NCBI GenBank assembly: GCA_003131315.1
Contig: PKUV01000154.1
Location: forward strand, 67,582 to 131,581
Length of the DNA stretch: 64,000 nucleotides
Direction of reading: 5' to 3'
Origin: Acidobacteriaceae bacterium
Lineage (GTDB): Bacteria > Acidobacteriota > Terriglobia > Terriglobales > Acidobacteriaceae
This document shows, piece by piece, positions 60,707 to 64,000 of the stretch. The notes under the pieces are model-generated. The model ran no database searches. It saw only the letters and a list, made by a program, of their open reading frames with translations, and was not told where the DNA came from. Within the stretch, counting starts at the first letter, position 1; each line of letters opens with the position of its first letter. Both the position numbers and the translations under genes were made by a program.

Positions 60707-61414
60707 ATGCCCACCATCGCCCAGTCCGAACTCACATTCCAGAGCGGCGGCAAGGCTATCCGCCTGGACGCCTACTTACCCGAGACACTCGACGGTCCAA
60801 TTCCCGCGGTGATCGCGCTCCACGGCGCAGGAGGCAACGTCATCGGCATGGAGCAATACGCCAGCACGCTCGCGGCCCAGGGGTTCGCAGTTTACCTGCT
60901 CCATTACTTTGATCGTACCTGCAATGACCGCGCCGGCACCGAATCCGCCGACAAGCAGACGATCTTCCGCAATTTTCCGCTGTGGATGAAAACGCTCTGG
61001 GACGCAATCAGTTTTGTCGAAACGCAGCCGCAAGTCGATGGCGAGCGTATAGCTCTGTTGGGCTTCTCGCTCGGAGCCTACCTCTCGCTCGCCAACTCCG
61101 CCATCGACCATCGCGTGAAAGCCGTCGTCGAGTTCTTCGGAGGCATGCCCAAAGAAATGAACCTCTTCATGAGACGCCTCTGCCCCGTGCTCATCCTGCA
61201 CGGCGAGGCCGACCCGACTGTCCCGGTCGACGAAGCCTACCAGCTACAGAAGTTGCTGGAGAAGAAGGGAATCCCCTACGAAATCAAAATCTATCCCGGA
61301 GCTGGCCACGGTTTCGAGTCCGAAATCTGGCGCGACGCAGGTCTGAGGAGCCTGCAATTTCTGCAGAAGTACCTGGCCGCGCCGGAAACCTCCAAACCGA
61401 CTCGCGAACCCTGA
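60707..61414 (+). CDS. Dienelactone-hydrolase-family alpha/beta hydrolase
   Basis: 235 residues. Oxyanion region VIALHGAGGNVIGME, nucleophile elbow GFSLGAYLSL (Ser), catalytic Asp in LHGEADPTVPVDEAYQLQK and His in YPGAGHGFES. The family usually has Cys as nucleophile in true dienelactone hydrolases; Ser here suggests a broader esterase or peptidase-like activity. No signal peptide, so cytoplasmic. It lies 45 bases after mtnA with a REP-like element between, possibly the same transcript. Confidence 0.85.
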   Translation: MPTIAQSELTFQSGGKAIRLDAYLPETLDGPIPAVIALHGAGGNVIGMEQYASTLAAQGFAVYLLHYFDRTCNDRAGTESADKQTIFRNFPLWMKTLWDAISFVETQPQVDGERIALLGFSLGAYLSLANSAIDHRVKAVVEFFGGMPKEMNLFMRRLCPVLILHGEADPTVPVDEAYQLQKLLEKKGIPYEIKIYPGAGHGFESEIWRDAGLRSLQFLQKYLAAPETSKPTREP

Positions 61415-61430
61415 CACCTGAGAAGCTCAC

Positions 61431-61474
61431 GTAGGGACGGACGCCCTCGTCCGTCCAGCCGAGCAAAGCTCGCC
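61431..61474. repeat. REP-like double hairpin with covariation
   Basis: GTAG, then GGACGGACG-CCCT-CGTCCGTCC (61435-61456), perfect, and GCCGAGC-AAA-GCTCGCC (61458-61474). Relative to 57945-57966 one stem pair changes from G-C to A-T on both sides, keeping the hairpin intact. The gap 61415-61519 holds nothing else. Confidence 0.75.
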
Positions 61475-61519
61475 ATCGGCGGTTCTCATTCGTGGCTCGG
61501 CGAGGGGGCGACCCCGCTT

Positions 61520-61729
61520 TCAAATTCGGGAAAGACGAAACGGAGCGCTGAGCAAGCGCGCAGGGAGCATCACCGCGGCCCAGACCAGGGCGAGGGCGCC
61601 GTGGACGGCGATCCCAACCAGCCGGAAGGGCAGCAACAGCAGCCACACGATCGGATAGAGGATCAGCGCCAGCAGTGCCACGGGCCAGCACAGCACGAAG
61701 AGAAAGCACCACAGCACGAAGGCGATCAT
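61520..61729 (-). CDS. 69-aa small membrane protein
   Basis: 69 residues from ATG 61729, with AGGAGG upstream at a slightly long spacing. Two or three hydrophobic stretches (MIAFVLWCFLFVLCWPVALL, ALILYPIVWLLLLPFRLVGI, HGALALVWAAVMLPARLL) make it an integral membrane protein with few polar residues. No family name. The longer frame upstream of this ATG is Ser/Arg-rich and unlikely to be translated. Confidence 0.6.
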   Translation of the reverse strand: MIAFVLWCFLFVLCWPVALLALILYPIVWLLLLPFRLVGIAVHGALALVWAAVMLPARLLSAPFRLSRI

Positions 61730-61862
61730 GGGGACATTTCCTCCTGAATATGATACGCAAGCCAAGGGGAAAAAGTTCGCGGGGATGACCGGTTCGGAGC
61801 GTCGGGTTCTGAAGCTCTGATTGCCGGGCTTTGCCCAGCTGGGCGGGTCCGCTCTCACACTG

Positions 61863-61897
61863 AACTGAGAACTGACAGCTGAGAACTGAGAACTGAA
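61863..61897. repeat. Tandem heptamer array (AACTGAG)
   Basis: Five direct units: AACTGAG, AACTGAC, AGCTGAG, AACTGAG, AACTGAA, ending directly at the stop codon of the CoA-transferase B gene (61900). Same word, on the other strand, as 58813-58873. Confidence 0.75.
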
Positions 61898-61899
61898 CT

Positions 61900-62577
61900 T
61901 TACATCGTCTTCAGTTCAGCGCTAACCCGCAACGTCGCTTCGGTGGCTCGCTGCACGTCCTCAACCGTCAGCCCAGGAGCAATCTCTTCGAGCAGCAAGC
62001 CTTCCGGTGTCACTCGGATGTAAGCCATCTCGGTGACGATCGTGTCCACGACCTTCACGCCGGTCAGGGGCAGCGTGCATTTCTTCAGGATCTTCGGCTG
62101 ACCAGCTTTGGTCGCATGTTCCATGGCGACGATCACGCGCCGCGCTCCCGCAACCAGGTCCATGGCGCCGCCCATGCCTTTGACCATTTTGCCGGGAATC
62201 ATCCAGTTCGCGAGGTTGCCGAGTTCGTCGACTTCCATCGCGCCCAGCACGCTGAGGTCAACATGCCCGCCGCGAATCATCGCGAAAGAATCGGCGCTCG
62301 AAAAGTACGCGGTGCCCGCCATCTCGCTGACCGTTTCTTTTCCCGCGTTGATCAGGTCCGCGTCTTCCGAGCCTTCGAGTGGATACGGCCCGATGCCAAG
62401 CATCCCGTTTTCGGATTGAAGGATAACGTCCATGCCCGGCGGAACATAATTGGCAATCAGCGTGGGCAACCCGATGCCGAGGTTGACGTAGAATCCGTCG
62501 CGCAATTCGCGGGCAATGCGCTTCACGATGCGTTCGCGTTTGTCGGTGTCTTTCGAGGATTTTGGCAAAGTTGACAT
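61900..62577 (-). CDS. scoB: 3-oxoacid CoA-transferase, subunit B
   Basis: 225 residues. Class-I CoA-transferase beta subunit: [20 protein letters not shown], catalytic Glu in [14 protein letters not shown] (about residue 56), [20 protein letters not shown] and [20 protein letters not shown]. With subunit A it moves CoA between succinyl-CoA (or acetyl-CoA) and acetoacetate or related 3-oxoacids. It follows subunit A on the same strand, 107 bases apart, the gap being filled by a CGAACGA-word inverted repeat. The final residues (SAELKTM) abut the AACTGAG array. Confidence 0.95.
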   Translation of the reverse strand: MSTLPKSSKDTDKRERIVKRIARELRDGFYVNLGIGLPTLIANYVPPGMDVILQSENGMLGIGPYPLEGSEDADLINAGKETVSEMAGTAYFSSADSFAMIRGGHVDLSVLGAMEVDELGNLANWMIPGKMVKGMGGAMDLVAGARRVIVAMEHATKAGQPKILKKCTLPLTGVKVVDTIVTEMAYIRVTPEGLLLEEIAPGLTVEDVQRATEATLRVSAELKTM

Positions 62578-62613
62578 GGTTCCTTCGAGTCAGGTCCGGT
62601 GATAGGGAGAAAC

Positions 62614-62677
62614 GCTGTTCGTCGTTCGCTGTCAGCGAGATTTTGGCGAACAGCGAACGACGAACAGCGAACGACGT
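62614..62677. repeat. Inverted CGAACGA-word repeat between scoA and scoB
   Basis: 19-base arms (62614-62632 and 62650-62668) are perfect reverse complements, built from CGAACGA/CAGCGAA words; further words continue to 62677. The array lies inside the two-gene operon, so it would be transcribed and form a hairpin between the subunits. The word is shared with 59584-59612. Confidence 0.8.
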
Positions 62678-62684
62678 GTACCAG

Positions 62685-63389
62685 CTATCCCGCTGCGGCT
62701 TTCACTACGGTCCTTTTTTCGATCCTTTTCTCGAACAGCTCCCCCTGGAAGATTCGTTTTACGTACACGCTTGGCGTATGCACCATGTCAGGATCCAGTT
62801 CGCCCGGTTCGACCAGATGTTCGACTTCGGCGATAGTGATCTTGGCCGCGGTTGCCATCATCGGATTGAAATTGCGCGCGGTTTTGCGATAGACGAGGTT
62901 GCCCCAGCGGTCGCCCTTCCAGGCCTTGACGAAGGCGAAGTCGGCTTTCAGCGCACGCTCCATGATGTAGGTACGCCCGTCGAACTCGCGTGCCTCTTTG
63001 CCTTCCGCGACCACCGTTCCGACGCCGGTAGGCGTAAAGAACGCGGGGATTCCAGCGCCCCCCGCGCGAATCCGCTCGGAAAACGTTCCTTGCGGAACGA
63101 GGTCGAGTTCCACAGTGCCGTTCAGCACCATCTGTTCGAGCAGTTTGTTTTCGCCGACGTAGGTTCCGATGTGCCGACGGATTTGGCCGTTGGCGAGCAG
63201 CAATCCCATGCCGAGGCCATCGACGCCGACGTTGTTGCTGATGGTCGTGAGGTTCTTGACGCCCTTGCGGGCGAGAGCGCGGATCAGGTTCTCGGGCATC
63301 CCGCACAAACCGAATCCGCCAACCATGACGGTGGCTCCGTCAAACACGTCCTGGATCGCCTCTTCAGCGCTCGCGACAACCTTGTGCAT
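62685..63389 (-). CDS. scoA: 3-oxoacid CoA-transferase, subunit A
   Basis: 234 residues. Alpha-subunit motifs: DGATVMVGGFGLCGMPENLI (glycine-rich CoA loop), TTISNNVGVDGLGMGLLLAN, YVGENKLLEQMVLNGTVELD, LVPQGTFSERIRAGGAGIPA and FVKAWKGDRWGNLVYRKTAR. It pairs with subunit B downstream. First gene of the operon. Confidence 0.95.
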   Translation of the reverse strand: MHKVVASAEEAIQDVFDGATVMVGGFGLCGMPENLIRALARKGVKNLTTISNNVGVDGLGMGLLLANGQIRRHIGTYVGENKLLEQMVLNGTVELDLVPQGTFSERIRAGGAGIPAFFTPTGVGTVVAEGKEAREFDGRTYIMERALKADFAFVKAWKGDRWGNLVYRKTARNFNPMMATAAKITIAEVEHLVEPGELDPDMVHTPSVYVKRIFQGELFEKRIEKRTVVKAAAG

Positions 63390-63442
63390 AGCAGGAGAAT
63401 TCTATAGCAAATTGCAGAGCGGGGGAGAGGGGTCAAAAGCAA

Positions 63443-63596
63443 CACCCACCACGGAGGCACGGAGACACGGAGGAATGCACAAGTCAAACTGCAGAAGTGC
63501 CGTGGAGCAGGCTTTGACTTCCGCATCTGACTTCCTACTTCTGACTTCATTTCTTGCCTTTCTCCGTGCCTCCGTGTCTCCGTGGTGGGTTCTTCC
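63443..63596. repeat. Octamer CACGGAGR inverted repeat
   Basis: 63443-63473 (ACCCACC followed by CACGGAGG, CACGGAGA, CACGGAGG words) is matched in inverse orientation by 63561-63593, with swaps of G/A between the words. The middle has TCTGACTTC-type repeats (63526-63550). The right arm lies inside the 3' end of the tyrA gene. Confidence 0.75.
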
Positions 63597-64000
63597 TTAG
63601 CTGGTGCGCACGCTCGAATTCCGCTGCCAGTTCTCGCGAGTCCAGATTCTCGCGGATGTGCGCCAGGCGCTGCTCCAACTTCTGCAGCGCGTCGCTCAGG
63701 TTCTTGCGATTGGTGATGGCGATGTCGCGCCACATCGAATAAGGACTGCCGGAGATGCGGGTCATCTCACGCAGGGCTCGTCCGCCGATGTCGAGCACCG
63801 GCGCGTCGGGGCCGAATTCGTCGACCAGCGTGGCTGCCAGAGCGGTCGAGATCATCTGCGGCAGATGGCTAATCCAGGCGCAGAAGCGATCATGATCGGA
63901 GGGATCGAGGACGGCTATTTTGGCGCCCATCTTTTCCGCGCAGTGGATAAATTCTCCGCATTGTCCGGCGTGAACGTTCTGGCCGGGGAGCGGCGTGAAG
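63547..64000 (-). CDS. tyrA: Prephenate dehydrogenase (TyrA), C-terminal part
   Basis: Cut by the window edge; 150 residues are visible. FTPLPGQNVHAGQCGEF, GAKIAVLDPSDHDRFCAWIS and HLPQMISTALAATLVDE match the dimerisation half of the TyrA family, which oxidises prephenate to 4-hydroxyphenylpyruvate for tyrosine. The last 14 or so residues (NPPRRHGGTEKGKK) are encoded by the CACGGAGR word repeat, so the natural C-terminus has been replaced or extended by repeat DNA. Confidence 0.85.
   Translation of the reverse strand, partial: FTPLPGQNVHAGQCGEFIHCAEKMGAKIAVLDPSDHDRFCAWISHLPQMISTALAATLVDEFGPDAPVLDIGGRALREMTRISGSPYSMWRDIAITNRKNLSDALQKLEQRLAHIRENLDSRELAAEFERAHQLRKNPPRRHGGTEKGKK

Overview
The window looks like chromosome of an acidobacterium of the Koribacter/Terriglobales type. 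This is an inference from gene families: an Acidobacteria-type VWFA protein, a carboxypeptidase-regulatory-domain outer-membrane beta-barrel, DUF5666, a FecR/DUF6600-like protein, BlaI/M56 pairs and many secreted hypotheticals. Coding density is high, with frequent ATGA overlaps. No ribosomal RNA genes or CRISPR arrays were seen.

Layout. 1-2.4 kb: 3' part of a repeat-rich Ig-like surface protein. 2.58-2.67 kb: a selenocysteine tRNA (anticodon TCA). 2.65-11.82 kb: a ~9.2 kb integrative element inserted at the 3' end of that tRNA. It is bounded by a perfect 24-bp direct repeat and carries an integrase, a HTH (excisionase-like) gene, a 52-aa membrane protein and a zinc-ribbon gene in one overlapping operon, then a 1595-aa RHS protein and a secreted partner. 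11.8-17.4 kb: secreted proteins, including a FecR protein and a Rap1a/Tai-like one. 17.4-18.1 kb: a PIN/Phd toxin-antitoxin pair with a palindromic promoter. 18.1-24.3 kb: nitrogen signalling (NtrC-like regulator, histidine kinase, PII protein, GlnD). 24.4-31.6 kb: membrane and surface proteins. 31.7-36.5 kb: a tightly overlapping arginine operon argC-argB-argD-NAGS-argJ with ARG-box-like sites at its promoter. 36.9-41.4 kb: an ammonium transporter and a GAF-glycogen phosphorylase fusion. 41.9-49.5 kb: aldo/keto reductase, HtrA protease, M56 sensor peptidase and BlaI repressor (the last three apparently one regulon), a response regulator, an ABC ATPase and a broken outer-membrane gene. 49.9-50.2 kb: tRNA-Gly and tRNA-Cys. 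50.3-64 kb: housekeeping genes (PepSY protein, aldehyde dehydrogenase, uvrA, CPBP protease, pyrE, mtnA, hydrolase, both CoA-transferase subunits, and the end of tyrA).

Themes. PII, GlnD, an NtrB/NtrC-like pair, Amt and arginine synthesis together make a nitrogen-centred region, although Amt and PII are not adjacent. The intergenic DNA carries three repeat systems: GTAG-type double hairpins (REP-like), one of which lies inside a coding region, with a covarying base pair between copies; arrays of 7-8 bp words folded into long inverted repeats at gene ends; and a ~120-bp palindromic element with 14-bp terminal inverted repeats. The most interesting loci are the tRNA-Sec element, these repeat families, and the BlaI-M56-HtrA cluster with matching operators.
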